A stretch of DNA of 64,000 bases from Microtetraspora fusca (GTDB taxonomy: Bacteria > Actinomycetota > Actinomycetes > Streptosporangiales > Streptosporangiaceae): contig NZ_BBYK01000038.1 of NCBI RefSeq assembly GCF_001570365.1, positions 1 to 64,000 on the forward strand, in the 5' to 3' direction. The translations under genes were made by a program, and so were the position numbers. Positions 34,497-42,919 of the stretch are shown piece after piece. The first letter of the stretch is position 1, and each line of letters starts with the position of its first letter. The notes under the pieces were generated by a model, which was given only the letters and a program-made list of their open reading frames with translations, was not told the origin of the DNA and searched no databases.

Positions 34497-36059
34497 CTAC
34501 GAAGCCAGATCGTGGGGAAGGAAATCCTTGCTCACCAGCCGCCCTCCCGAACGGCACAGCCGGTAGAGCTCGTACCGCCGCCCGTCGAAGGGGTTCGGGT
34601 GGGTGCCGTAGTACCGGCACACCGCACCCGCCGGTGCGGGCGGCTCCGGCCACACCGGGTCGTCGATCCGCGTACGGCCCGGCAGCACGGCGGCGACCTC
34701 GCTCCACGCCTGTCCGACCCGCAGCCGAACGAAGTCGGCCGGGCGCAGGACGGACGTGGCCCCGTCCCACACCATGAACCCGAGCACGAACACCACCCCG
34801 GCCGCTCCCATGGCCAGCGCCACCCCGACGGCGGCGAAGCGGCTGCGGTGAACCCTCCTGCGCGCCTCGGCGAGCTGGACCGACGACCGGGACGGCGCGG
34901 CGGCCTCGGCGTGGGCTCCCGGGCCGGCGGCGTGCGGCAGCCGCGCCACCAGCTCGTACCCGTCGTCCCGTGGCCCGGCCGTGAGGCTCCCCCCGCACAG
35001 CCGGACCCGCTCGGCCAGGCCCGCCAGCCCGCGGCCACCACCCGGCCCCGTCGAGCCTGCGGAGCCGCCGCGGCCGTACGCGTTGGACACGGACACCACG
35101 GACCCGCCGTGCGCGTGCGTGATCCGGACCGCCACGGCGGCGCCCGGGGCGTGCTTGGCCGCGTTCGTCAGCCCTTCCTGGACTACGCGCCGCAGGGCCC
35201 GTTCGCGCATGGGCGGGAGCCGTACCCCGTCGCCGGGCGTCTCCGCGCCGTGCAGCTCGACCCGCATCCCGGCGGCCCGGGCCCCCTCGACCAGCTCCTC
35301 GACGCTCTCGTGGGACGGTCCCGGATCGGAGTCGTCGCGCAGCACCTCGACGATCTCCGCCAGGCGCTCGGCCGCCGCGGTGACCGCCGCCCGCGCCGCA
35401 CCGGCCGCCTCGCGATGGCGCGGGTCGAGGTCGGGCGCCACCTCCAGGCCGCCGATCCGCAGGGCGACCAGGCTCAGCTCGTGGCCGAGCAGGTCGTGCA
35501 TGTCGCCGGCGATGCGGTGGCGCTCCCGCAGCCGGGCCTGCTCGGCGACCATGCGCTGCTCCAGCTCCAGCCGTTCCGCCCGTTCCCATCCGGTCCTGGC
35601 CAGGGCCAGGTGCTGGTACCGCGCCCGCCCCGCCAGCCACGGGACGAGGCCGAAGACGGCGATCCCGGTGACCGCGAAGAACAGGGCGCCGAGATCCCGG
35701 CTCATCAGGGGCACCAGGATCACGGCCGCCCCGGCCGGTCCGGCCATGCCGTACAGCGCGGGCCGGACCCGCTCCATCCGCGCGCCCGCCAGGTAGGCCA
35801 TCACGGCCAGCGGCGGGAACAGCACCGTGGGGTCGCCGCGCCAGGCGACCGAGACCACCCAGGCCGACGCGGCCAGCAGCAACGCCGCGAGAGGGCGCGA
35901 GCGGCCGATCGCCACCTCCACCGCGATCAGCAGCACCCCCGCCGCCACCTCCCAGCCGGTGTACGGCTCGGCCAGCAGCGACGTCCCGGCCCACAGGAGC
36001 GGCAGGGACAACCCCGCCCACAGCACCGCGTCACCGAACGCCCTCGCCCTCCACTTCAC
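34497..36059 (-). CDS. NarL-type histidine kinase with C-terminal external domain
   Basis: 520 residues. Four to five N-terminal spans, coiled coil, HisKA_3 with His188 (GDMHDLLGHEL), HATPase_c (QEGLTNAAKHAPG, GGGRGLAGLAERVRLCGG) to about residue 385. Unusually it continues: a basic linker, an extra membrane span at ~410-433 (VGVALAMGAAGVVFVLGFMVW) and a ~85-residue C-terminal domain that would lie outside the cell, with two cysteines (VCRYYGT, RLCRSG) and a BamE/SmpA-like start (RLRVGQAWSEVAAVLPG). This tail may be a second sensor. GTG start with TAGCGT seven bases upstream (leaderless). Confidence 0.9.
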   Translation of the reverse strand: MKWRARAFGDAVLWAGLSLPLLWAGTSLLAEPYTGWEVAAGVLLIAVEVAIGRSRPLAALLLAASAWVVSVAWRGDPTVLFPPLAVMAYLAGARMERVRPALYGMAGPAGAAVILVPLMSRDLGALFFAVTGIAVFGLVPWLAGRARYQHLALARTGWERAERLELEQRMVAEQARLRERHRIAGDMHDLLGHELSLVALRIGGLEVAPDLDPRHREAAGAARAAVTAAAERLAEIVEVLRDDSDPGPSHESVEELVEGARAAGMRVELHGAETPGDGVRLPPMRERALRRVVQEGLTNAAKHAPGAAVAVRITHAHGGSVVSVSNAYGRGGSAGSTGPGGGRGLAGLAERVRLCGGSLTAGPRDDGYELVARLPHAAGPGAHAEAAAPSRSSVQLAEARRRVHRSRFAAVGVALAMGAAGVVFVLGFMVWDGATSVLRPADFVRLRVGQAWSEVAAVLPGRTRIDDPVWPEPPAPAGAVCRYYGTHPNPFDGRRYELYRLCRSGGRLVSKDFLPHDLAS

Positions 36060-36066
36060 GCCCGCA

Positions 36067-36072
36067 ACGCTA
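36067..36072 (-). promoter_or_regulatory. -10 box of probable leaderless promoter (histidine kinase)
   Basis: TAGCGT on the minus strand seven bases before the GTG start at 36059. Confidence 0.5.
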
Positions 36073-36219
36073 TCCAGCTCCCGGCACCCACCTGTTCGTC
36101 ACTTTCGGTTGACATCCCGCCACCGATCCGTGACCCTTGTCTCATAGCTGGCTTCCATAGGAAGCCGGAAGTCGTGGAGCCGGGAACCCCCGCACAGCCG
36201 GGACCCCGGCTCGGCGCGT

Positions 36220-36459
36220 TTATTCACCCGCCCTCCCCGTGAACGGCACATCGATCAACGCCGTGTGGGGCTCATACCACTGCGACCAATTGGTCTTTCC
36301 CTCGGCCATGGCTCGACGCCATGCGGCGGCGCAGGCGTCCGCGACCCACAACAGCGGCTCTTCGGACGGCAGCCCTTGCCGAACCGCCGTCTCCGGTGAC
36401 AGGAGATCGGCCGTCCGCAGGGCCGCCACGGTCCTCGTGTCCGCATCGTCCCGGCCCAC
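36220..36459 (-). CDS. hypothetical protein, possibly 5'-truncated
   Basis: 79 residues with no recognised family; composition is ordinary for a soluble protein (WVADACAAAWRRAMAEG helix, SQWYEPHTALIDVPF end). The GTG at 36459 has no ribosome site, yet the same frame stays open 24 codons further upstream without any start codon and reads like protein (RSPATSIVTL), so the original start may have been lost. It follows a 160-base stretch with nothing obvious and lies upstream of the kinase gene on the same strand. Confidence 0.4.
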   Translation of the reverse strand: MGRDDADTRTVAALRTADLLSPETAVRQGLPSEEPLLWVADACAAAWRRAMAEGKTNWSQWYEPHTALIDVPFTGRAGE

Positions 36460-36583
36460 AAGGGTGACGATCGACGTCGCGGGCGATCGGGTGATGTCCT
36501 GACGAAGCCACCCAACTGTTACTGGTCGTCAGGGGTTGGCGACGTTAGGTTGCGCGAGTAGGCCAAAGCCCAGGGAGGACCAT

Positions 36584-36784
36584 GTGAGGTCAATCGCGCG
36601 CTTCTGCGGCAACTGCGACTGCGGCTGCCCTGAGCTCTTCATCGACTCCTCCGCGCCCCCAGAGCGCCAGGTCGTGATCACCGACGACTTCGGACAGCGG
36701 GTGGAGATGAGCCTCGACCAGTTCGGCTCGATCGTCGAGGCCGCCAAGAACGGCAGCCTGGACGATCTGGCGCTCGTCACCTGA
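36584..36784 (+). CDS. small Cys-rich protein upstream of metal-type membrane protein
   Basis: 66 residues. The N-terminus carries a four-Cys cluster, FCGNCDCGCPELF, suited to bind a metal ion or iron-sulphur centre; the rest is acidic (ITDDFGQRVEMSLDQF). GTG start chosen because gggagg lies 7 bases upstream and the alternative ATG at 36582 is followed at once by a stop. Only two bases separate it from a membrane protein with a cupredoxin-like tail, so a metal sensor or chaperone role is plausible but unproven. Confidence 0.75.
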   Translation: MRSIARFCGNCDCGCPELFIDSSAPPERQVVITDDFGQRVEMSLDQFGSIVEAAKNGSLDDLALVT

Positions 36785-36786
36785 GC

Positions 36787-37908
36787 GTGGGCCCGGCCGC
36801 CCTCTTCGCGAGCGGGCTCGCGGCGGGACTCGCGGCGGGCACCGCCTCGTGCGCGGCGGTCCAGGGGGGCCTGCTCGTCGGCCTGGTCAGGCCGGCCGGC
36901 GGGCCCTCCGGGCCGTCCGCGCGTACCGAGGCCTCCACCGGCACGGCAGCCGACGCCAGAGCCCGCACCGGGGCCGACGCGGCGGCGGTGGGGGCGTTCC
37001 TCACCGGACGGCTGGTCTCCCACACGCTCCTCGGCGGGCTGCTCGGCCTGGCGGGGTCGGCCGTACGGCTGGGCGCGTCCGTGCGCGCGGTGCTGCTCGT
37101 CGGCGCCGGGCTCATGGTCGCCGTCCACGCGGTCCGGCTCCTGCGCCGTCGCGGCGGCGCCGCCTGCGTCGGCGGCCCTCGGGAACGCTCCAAAGACCCC
37201 GAACGGGCAGGACGCCCCGAATGCACGACATGCGGCGAGCCCACGGGATGCTCCGACTGCTCGCGCGACCACGACATCCCGGCGGCCGCGCCGGTTCGGG
37301 CCACGCGGTCACCCGTACGGCGGGGCCTGGCGCTGGGCACGGCCACGCTGCTCGTTCCCTGCGGCGTGACGATCAGCATGGAGGTCGCCGCCGTCTCCAG
37401 CGGGTCGGCGCTCGCCGGGGCGGCGGCGCTGGCCGGGTTCACCCTCGGCACGGCCCCGGCCCTCGCCGCGCTCGGACTGCTGCTGCGCCGTCTCGCCTCG
37501 TCCCGGCTGGCCGTACTGGGTGCCGTGGCGGCGCTGGCCGCCGGGCTCTTCACCGTCGCGTCCGGGCTCAGCCTGGGCGGGTGGCTGCCCGGCGCCGGTC
37601 CCGCCGCGCGGGCCGAGTCGGTCCCGGCGGCGTCGGCCGGACCCGACGGCGTGCAGCGGATCACGATCTGGGCGACCGAGCGCGGGTTCCGGCCGGGCAT
37701 CGTCACGGCCCGGGCCGACCTGCCCCTGGAAATCGTCTTCCGCACGCGGGACAACTACGGCTGCACCCGCACCGTCACCGTCGACGGCCGCGACGTCGTG
37801 CTGCCCGTGACCGGCCAGGATGCGGTACGGCTGCCGCCGCGTGGGCCGGGCGACCTGCGCTACGCGTGCGGCATGGGGATGTACGCCGGATTCATCCGGT
37901 TCACCTGA
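36787..37908 (+). CDS. UreH/DsbD-like membrane protein fused to cupredoxin-like domain
   Basis: 373 residues. About six membrane spans in two blocks (residues ~1-120 and ~175-270) resembling the sulphite exporter/UreH-type transmembrane domain, with two Pro/Gly break points (GTASCAAVQGG and LLVPCGVTISMEV) typical of these transporters. The loop between blocks has a CxxC-x6-CxxC patch (TTCGEP, CSDC). The C-terminal ~90 residues form a cupredoxin-like beta domain with Cys in NYGCTRT and CGMGM, candidate copper ligands. Suggests copper handling. No ribosome site; translation likely coupled to the Cys-rich gene. Confidence 0.8.
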   Translation: MGPAALFASGLAAGLAAGTASCAAVQGGLLVGLVRPAGGPSGPSARTEASTGTAADARARTGADAAAVGAFLTGRLVSHTLLGGLLGLAGSAVRLGASVRAVLLVGAGLMVAVHAVRLLRRRGGAACVGGPRERSKDPERAGRPECTTCGEPTGCSDCSRDHDIPAAAPVRATRSPVRRGLALGTATLLVPCGVTISMEVAAVSSGSALAGAAALAGFTLGTAPALAALGLLLRRLASSRLAVLGAVAALAAGLFTVASGLSLGGWLPGAGPAARAESVPAASAGPDGVQRITIWATERGFRPGIVTARADLPLEIVFRTRDNYGCTRTVTVDGRDVVLPVTGQDAVRLPPRGPGDLRYACGMGMYAGFIRFT

Positions 37909-38023
37909 GCGCATGTCCGTCTGAACGCGATCATCGGGCCGGCGCGTTCACCTGACAGCGTGTCCACCCGGCCGCGTGCGCGGTGTCCCCCGAGACACCG
38001 CGCGACGAGCGATCAGACGCGGA

Positions 38024-39139
38024 TCAGGCGGCGAGGAGCTTCGCGACCCGGGTGAGCGGCAGGCCGTGCGCCACCGCCACCGGCTCGCTGGTGATCAGGC
38101 CGGCGTGCGTGTTGAGTCCGAGCTGGAGCGCGGCGTCGCCGCGCAGCGCCTCGCGCCAGCCGAGATCGGCGAGCTTGACGGCGTAGGGCAGCGTGGCGTT
38201 GGTCAGGGCGTACGTCGAAGTGTTCGCCACCGAGCCCGGCATGTTGGCCACACAGTAGAAGACCGACTGGTGGACCTGGAACGTCGGCTCGGCGTGCGTG
38301 GTGGGACGGGAGTCCTCGAAGCAGCCGCCCTGGTCGATGGCGATGTCCACGAGCACCGATCCCGGCTTCATCCGGGAGACGAGGTCGTTGGACACGAGCG
38401 TCGGCGCCTTGGCTCCCGGGATGAGGACGGCGCCGATGACGAGGTCGGCGTCCAGCACCGCGCGCTGGATCGCGTACGCGCTGGACACGACGGTTTTGAG
38501 ACGACCCTGGTAGATGGCGTCGATGAAGCGGAGCCGGTCGATGCTGATGTCGAGCACGGTCACGTCGGCGCCCATGCCCACGGCGATCTGGGCGGCGTTG
38601 AGACCGGAGACGCCGCCGCCGATGACGACGACCTTCGCCGGCGAGACGCCGGGGACACCGGCGGGCAGGACGCCCCGCCCGCCGTTGAATCGCATGAGGT
38701 TGTACGCGCCGACCTGCGGAGCGAGCCGCCCCGCCACCTCCGACATCGGCGCGAGCAGCGGCAGGCCGTTCCCGACCTGCACCGTCTCGTACGCGATGGC
38801 CGTCGTCCTGGCGGCGAGCAGCGCGTCGGTGCAGGGGCGGGAGGCGGCGAGGTGGAGGTAGGTGAAGAGCACCTGGTCCTCGCGGAGACGGTGGTACTCC
38901 TCCGCGACCGGCTCCTTGACCTTGAGGATCATCTCCGAATCGCCCCAGACGGCGTCGGCGGTGTCCAGGATCTTGGCGCCCGCGGCGAGGTACTCCTCGT
39001 CGGTGATGTGCGAGCCGAGGCCGGCCCCACGCTGTACGAGCACGTCGTGACCGTGGCGGATGAGTTCGTGAACTCCCGCGGGGGTCGCGGCGACGCGGTA
39101 CTCGTGGTTCTTGACCTCGGCAGGCACTCCGATTTTCAT
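38024..39139 (-). CDS. ald: alanine dehydrogenase
   Basis: 371-residue NAD-dependent enzyme interconverting L-alanine and pyruvate plus ammonia. Family motifs: MKIGVPAEVKNHEYRVAATP at the N-terminus (substrate Arg15), catalytic-region Lys74 (KVKEP), His96 in TYLHLAAS, NAD site GGGVSGLNAAQIA, and the DIAIDQGGCFE signature. It follows the omega-aminotransferase gene by 29 bases on the same strand, so it can recycle alanine formed from pyruvate by that transaminase. Confidence 0.96.
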   Translation of the reverse strand: MKIGVPAEVKNHEYRVAATPAGVHELIRHGHDVLVQRGAGLGSHITDEEYLAAGAKILDTADAVWGDSEMILKVKEPVAEEYHRLREDQVLFTYLHLAASRPCTDALLAARTTAIAYETVQVGNGLPLLAPMSEVAGRLAPQVGAYNLMRFNGGRGVLPAGVPGVSPAKVVVIGGGVSGLNAAQIAVGMGADVTVLDISIDRLRFIDAIYQGRLKTVVSSAYAIQRAVLDADLVIGAVLIPGAKAPTLVSNDLVSRMKPGSVLVDIAIDQGGCFEDSRPTTHAEPTFQVHQSVFYCVANMPGSVANTSTYALTNATLPYAVKLADLGWREALRGDAALQLGLNTHAGLITSEPVAVAHGLPLTRVAKLLAA

Positions 39140-39168
39140 GCGCTGGTTCCCTTCATAGGGTCACGGTT

Positions 39169-40551
39169 TCATAGCCGGGCCCAGGCCTCCGTGAGCACCG
39201 AGCGGAGGATCCCCTCGATTTCGTCGAATTCCTTCGGGCCACAGATCAGGGGCGGCGCGAGCTGCACCACCGGGTCACCGCGGTCGTCGGCGCGGCAGTA
39301 GAGACCCGCGTCGTAAAGGGCCTTGGAGAGGAAGCCGCGCAGCAGTCGCTCGGACTCGTCCTCGTCGAACGTCTGCTTGGTCGACTTGTCCTTGACGAGC
39401 TCGATTCCGTAGAAGTAGCCCGAGCCGCGGACGTCGCCGACGATCGGCAGGTCGAGCAGCTTCTCCAGCGTGGCGCGGAAGACCGACTCGTTGGCGGTGA
39501 CGTGGCCGAGCAGGTCCTCACGCTCGAAGATGTCGAGGTTGGCCAGGGCGACCGCCGAGGCGACCGGGTGGCCGCCGAACGTGTAGCCGTGCGCGAACGT
39601 CTCGGAGCCATTCTTGAACGGCTCGAACAGGCGCTCGGAGGCGATCATCGCGCCGATCGGGGCGTAGCCGCTGGTCAGACCCTTGGCGCAGGTGATGATG
39701 TCGGGCACGTAGTCGAACTTCTGGCCGCCGAACATCGTGCCGAGGCGGCCGAAGGCGCAGATGACCTCGTCGGAGACGAGGAGCACGTCGTACTGGTCGC
39801 AGATCTCGCGCAGACGGCGGAAGTATCCGGGCGGCGGCGGGAAGCAGCCGCCGGCGTTCTGGACCGGCTCGACGAAGACGGCGGCGACGGTGTCGGGGCC
39901 CTCCATCTCGATGGCCCGGCCGACCTCCTCGGCGGCCCAGCGGCCGAACGCCTCGGGGTCCTTGTCCGAGCCGGCGAAGCCGGTGATCTCGTCGGCGCGG
40001 TAGATGTTGGTGTTCGGCACCTTGATGGCGCCGGGCACGAGGGGCTCGAAGACCTGCTTGAGCGCGGGGATGCCGGTGATGGACAGCGCGCCCTGCGGGG
40101 TGCCGTGGTAGGCGATGGAGCGGCTGACGACCTTGGTCTTCAGCGGCTTGCCCTGGATCTTGAAGTACTGCTTGGCCAGCTTCCACGCGGACTCGACGGC
40201 CTCGCCGCCTCCGGTGGTGAAGAAGACGCGGTTGAGGTCGCCCGGGGTCAGCTCGGCGAGCCGCTGCGCCAGCTCGGCGGCCTTGGGGTGGGCGTAGGAC
40301 CACAGCGGGAAGAACGCCAGGTCGCGCGCCTGCTTCGCCGCCGCCTCCGCGAGCTCCTCACGGCCGTGTCCGACCTGGACGACGAAGAGTCCGGCCAGGC
40401 CGTCGAGGTAGCGCTTGCCGTGGATGTCGTAGACGTACGCGCCCTCACCCCTGACGATCATCGGCACTTCGGCGTCCTGGTACGCGCTGTGCCGGGTGAA
40501 GTGCATCCACAGGTTGTCCTGTGCGGCCTTGAGAACGTCGGGGTCCGTCAT
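39169..40551 (-). CDS. class III omega-aminotransferase (beta-alanine/polyamine:pyruvate type)
   Basis: 460-residue fold-type I PLP enzyme. PLP lysine is Lys290 in CAKGLTSGYAPIGA; SDEVICAFGRLG holds the Asp for the pyridine nitrogen; HGYTFGGHPVASAVAL is characteristic of omega-amino acid:pyruvate aminotransferases. Likely transfers the amino group from beta-alanine, putrescine-like diamines or GABA to pyruvate, giving alanine for the adjacent Ald. ATG at 40551 follows ggaagg. Upstream lie two 12-bp direct repeats. Confidence 0.93.
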   Translation of the reverse strand: MTDPDVLKAAQDNLWMHFTRHSAYQDAEVPMIVRGEGAYVYDIHGKRYLDGLAGLFVVQVGHGREELAEAAAKQARDLAFFPLWSYAHPKAAELAQRLAELTPGDLNRVFFTTGGGEAVESAWKLAKQYFKIQGKPLKTKVVSRSIAYHGTPQGALSITGIPALKQVFEPLVPGAIKVPNTNIYRADEITGFAGSDKDPEAFGRWAAEEVGRAIEMEGPDTVAAVFVEPVQNAGGCFPPPPGYFRRLREICDQYDVLLVSDEVICAFGRLGTMFGGQKFDYVPDIITCAKGLTSGYAPIGAMIASERLFEPFKNGSETFAHGYTFGGHPVASAVALANLDIFEREDLLGHVTANESVFRATLEKLLDLPIVGDVRGSGYFYGIELVKDKSTKQTFDEDESERLLRGFLSKALYDAGLYCRADDRGDPVVQLAPPLICGPKEFDEIEGILRSVLTEAWARL

Positions 40552-40645
40552 CGCAACCTTCCTAGGGTGATCTGGTGCTCGCTTCAGTCTGCACGCAGAT
40601 GCGCCAAAAGCCAAGTGATTACGTGGCTGCAATGTGCATGTACCT

Positions 40646-40688
40646 CGAAATCCGTGACATCGTCATGCAAGCACAACGAAATCCGTGA
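40646..40688. repeat. 12-bp direct repeats in divergent promoter region
   Basis: CGAAATCCGTGA occurs at 40646-40657 and 40677-40688, 31 bases apart (three helical turns), in the 246-base gap between the aminotransferase and the M20 peptidase. Fits a regulator binding twice on one face of the DNA, for example an Lrp/AsnC or PucR type. Confidence 0.5.
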
Positions 40689-40797
40689 TGCCATTACCGG
40701 ACAAGCCCGACCTTGCTCACCTCTGCCTCACATCGGCGGTGTGGTGCAATGAGGCGCACCAGACACAGCCGACAAAGGGGTCGGAGAGGGGAACCGC

Positions 40798-42138
40798 ATG
40801 ACACCTGAAGAGATCGAGAGCGCCGTAGAGGCCGGCATGCCGCGGGCCGTGGAGGATCTCCGGCGGCTCGCCGCCATCCCGTCCGTGGCGTTCCCCGGCC
40901 ACCCCGACGAGCCGGTGCTCGCCGCCGCGGCGCTGACCGAGGAGCTGCTGCGCGAGGCGGGCCTGCCGCACGTGCGGCAGATCCCGGTCGAGGGCAGCTT
41001 CCCCGCCGTGTACGCGGAGGCGCCCGCCCCGCCCGGCGCGCCCACCGTGCTGCTGTACGCGCACTACGACGTGCAGCCCGCGGGCGACCCCGCCCTGTGG
41101 CGTACCCCGCCGTTCGAGCCGACGCTGATCGACGGCGCGCTGTACGGCAGGGGCACCGCCGACGACAAGAGCGGCGTGATCGCGCACGTGGCGGCGCTGC
41201 GCGCGTTCGGCGGCGACTTCCCGGTCGGCGTCAAGGTCATCGTCGAGGGCCAGGAGGAGTACGCCGGGGAGCGCCTGGAGGACTTCGTCGAGGCCAACCC
41301 CGAGCTGGTCCGGGCCGACGCGATCGTGGTCGCCGACTGCGGCAACCCGCGCCTGGGCGACCCGGCCCTGACGACGACGCTGCGCGGGATGGCCGCCTTC
41401 ACCGTGGAGGTGCGCACCCTGCGCGAGGCCCTGCACAGCGGCGCGTTCGGCGGGGCCGCCCCGGACGCCCTCGCCGCCCTCATGCGGATGCTGTCCGCGC
41501 TGCACGACGAGCGGGGCGACGTGCGCGTCCCCGGCCTGCCGCAGGGCACGTTCGAGGGCGGCTCGGACGAGACCGAGGAGGAGTTCCGCGCCACCGCGGG
41601 CGTGCTCGACAGCGTCTCGCTGGTCGGCTCCGGCTCGCTGGCCGACCGCCTCTGGGCGTCGTACGCGATCACGGTCACCGGACTGGACGTGCCGACCGTG
41701 TCGGGCGCCGTCAACGCGGTGCAGCCGGCGGCGCGGGCCCGGGTCACGGTCCGGATCCCGCCCGGCGGCGACCCGAAGACCGCGCTCGACGACGTGACCG
41801 GCTTCCTGCAGAAGGTCGCGCCGTGGGGCGCCCAGGTGACGTTCGGCGACTTCGTCACCGGCTCCGGCTTCCTGGCCGGCGGCGGCGGCCGGGCGCGGGC
41901 CGCCGTCGGCGCGGCGATGGAGCGGGCCTTCGGCCGTCCGCCGCGGGACGTGGGCCAGGGCGGCTCGATCCCGCTGGTCGCCAAGCTGGCCGGGCTGTTC
42001 CCCGAGGCCGAGATCCTGCTGTACGGCGCCGAGGACGGCGAGGCGTCGATCCACGCCCCGAACGAGCGGCTGGTCATCGACGAGCTGCGCAAGGTCATCG
42101 CCACGGAGGCGCTCTTCCTGGCGAGCTACGGCGCCTGA
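40798..42138 (+). CDS. M20-family metallo-dipeptidase
   Basis: 446-residue di-zinc peptidase. Metal and catalytic positions: LLYAHYDVQP (His ligand, Asp), GRGTADDKSG (bridging Asp), EGQEEYAG (catalytic and metal Glu), VVADCGNP (Asp) and, near the end, ASIHAPNE (His). Lid/dimerisation domain between residues ~185 and 300. Cytoplasmic dipeptidase of the M20A/carnosinase-like group. ATG at 40798 with gagagggg upstream. Followed by a strong terminator. Confidence 0.93.
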   Translation: MTPEEIESAVEAGMPRAVEDLRRLAAIPSVAFPGHPDEPVLAAAALTEELLREAGLPHVRQIPVEGSFPAVYAEAPAPPGAPTVLLYAHYDVQPAGDPALWRTPPFEPTLIDGALYGRGTADDKSGVIAHVAALRAFGGDFPVGVKVIVEGQEEYAGERLEDFVEANPELVRADAIVVADCGNPRLGDPALTTTLRGMAAFTVEVRTLREALHSGAFGGAAPDALAALMRMLSALHDERGDVRVPGLPQGTFEGGSDETEEEFRATAGVLDSVSLVGSGSLADRLWASYAITVTGLDVPTVSGAVNAVQPAARARVTVRIPPGGDPKTALDDVTGFLQKVAPWGAQVTFGDFVTGSGFLAGGGGRARAAVGAAMERAFGRPPRDVGQGGSIPLVAKLAGLFPEAEILLYGAEDGEASIHAPNERLVIDELRKVIATEALFLASYGA

Positions 42139-42156
42139 CGGCGCCTGCCCACTCTG

Positions 42157-42199
42157 CGGCCGTGCGGCCCCCTACCCGGGGGGGCGCACGGCCGTTTTT
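42157..42199 (+). terminator. intrinsic terminator
   Basis: 10-bp stem cggccgtgcg / cgcacggccg extended by a C-run/G-run inner stem, followed by five T at 42195-42199. Ends the M20 transcript just before the YhgE operon promoter. Confidence 0.92.
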
Positions 42200-42209
42200 C
42201 GTGTCGGCG

Positions 42210-42243
42210 TATGATGGTCCTCGATTTGTACTGACCGGTCAGT
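42210..42243 (+). promoter_or_regulatory. promoter and palindromic operator of YhgE operon
   Basis: TATGAT (42210-42215, one mismatch to the -10 consensus) precedes a perfect 14-bp palindrome ACTGACCGGTCAGT at 42230-42243, placed just after the expected transcription start and 8 bases before the gaggagg ribosome site. The TetR gene at the end of this operon is the likely ligand. Confidence 0.7.
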
Positions 42244-42265
42244 TCAACAGCGAGGAGGCGGAACC

Positions 42266-42919
42266 GTGGTGTTCCCGGGTGTCGAGGTCGTGGCGAAGGA
42301 CCTCACGCTGAAGGGCGAGCACGGACTCGTCTACTCCGGCGTGTCCCTCACCGCGAAACCGGGCAGCCTGACCGCCGTCGTGGGGGCGGCGGGCAGCGGG
42401 CGCACCGCCCTCCTGCTGACCCTCGGCGGGCGGATGAAACCCACCTCGGGCTCGTTGTCCGTCGGCGGGCAGAGCGCGACCCGGCGCATCCAGCGGATCG
42501 CCGCGCTCGGCCTGGCCGCCGGCGTGAACGACCTCGACGGCGCGCTGTCCGTACGCGAGCACCTGCACGAGCGGCTCGGGCCGTGGGGCCCGCCGTGGCG
42601 CAGGCGGCTCTCCCGCTCCGCCGAGGAGGCGCTCGCGCACGCCGGGCTCGACGTGTCCGCCCTGCCCGGCGGCGAGCGCACCCTGGCCCGGGCGCTCACC
42701 CGCGACCAGGCGGTCCGCCTCGGGATCGCACTCGCGCTGCTCGACCGGCCCGGCCTGCTCCTGGTCGACGACCTCGACCTCGGGCTCCCCGAGGAACGCG
42801 GCGACGAGCTCTGGCGGACCCTGCGCGACCTCTCCCGCGCCGGCCTCACCGTCGTCGCCTCCTGCACCGGCCCGGCCCTCGCCGGGCGCCACGCCGACAC
42901 CGTCACAGAACTCCCGTGA
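42266..42919 (+). CDS. degenerate ABC-type ATPase subunit, YhgE partner
   Basis: 217 residues with the layout of an ABC ATPase but damaged catalytic motifs: Walker A is GAAGSGRT, with Arg46 in place of the lysine; the signature is LTRDQ instead of LSGGQ; Walker B is LLLVDDLD, with Asp169 at the catalytic Glu position; the usual switch His is replaced (VVASCTG). It may bind nucleotide weakly or act structurally. It precedes a YhgE/Pip membrane protein, overlapping it (GTGA). GTG start with gaggagg upstream. Similar paired proteins exist in other actinomycetes, so it is probably functional, not a decayed gene. Confidence 0.83.
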   Translation: MVFPGVEVVAKDLTLKGEHGLVYSGVSLTAKPGSLTAVVGAAGSGRTALLLTLGGRMKPTSGSLSVGGQSATRRIQRIAALGLAAGVNDLDGALSVREHLHERLGPWGPPWRRRLSRSAEEALAHAGLDVSALPGGERTLARALTRDQAVRLGIALALLDRPGLLLVDDLDLGLPEERGDELWRTLRDLSRAGLTVVASCTGPALAGRHADTVTELP

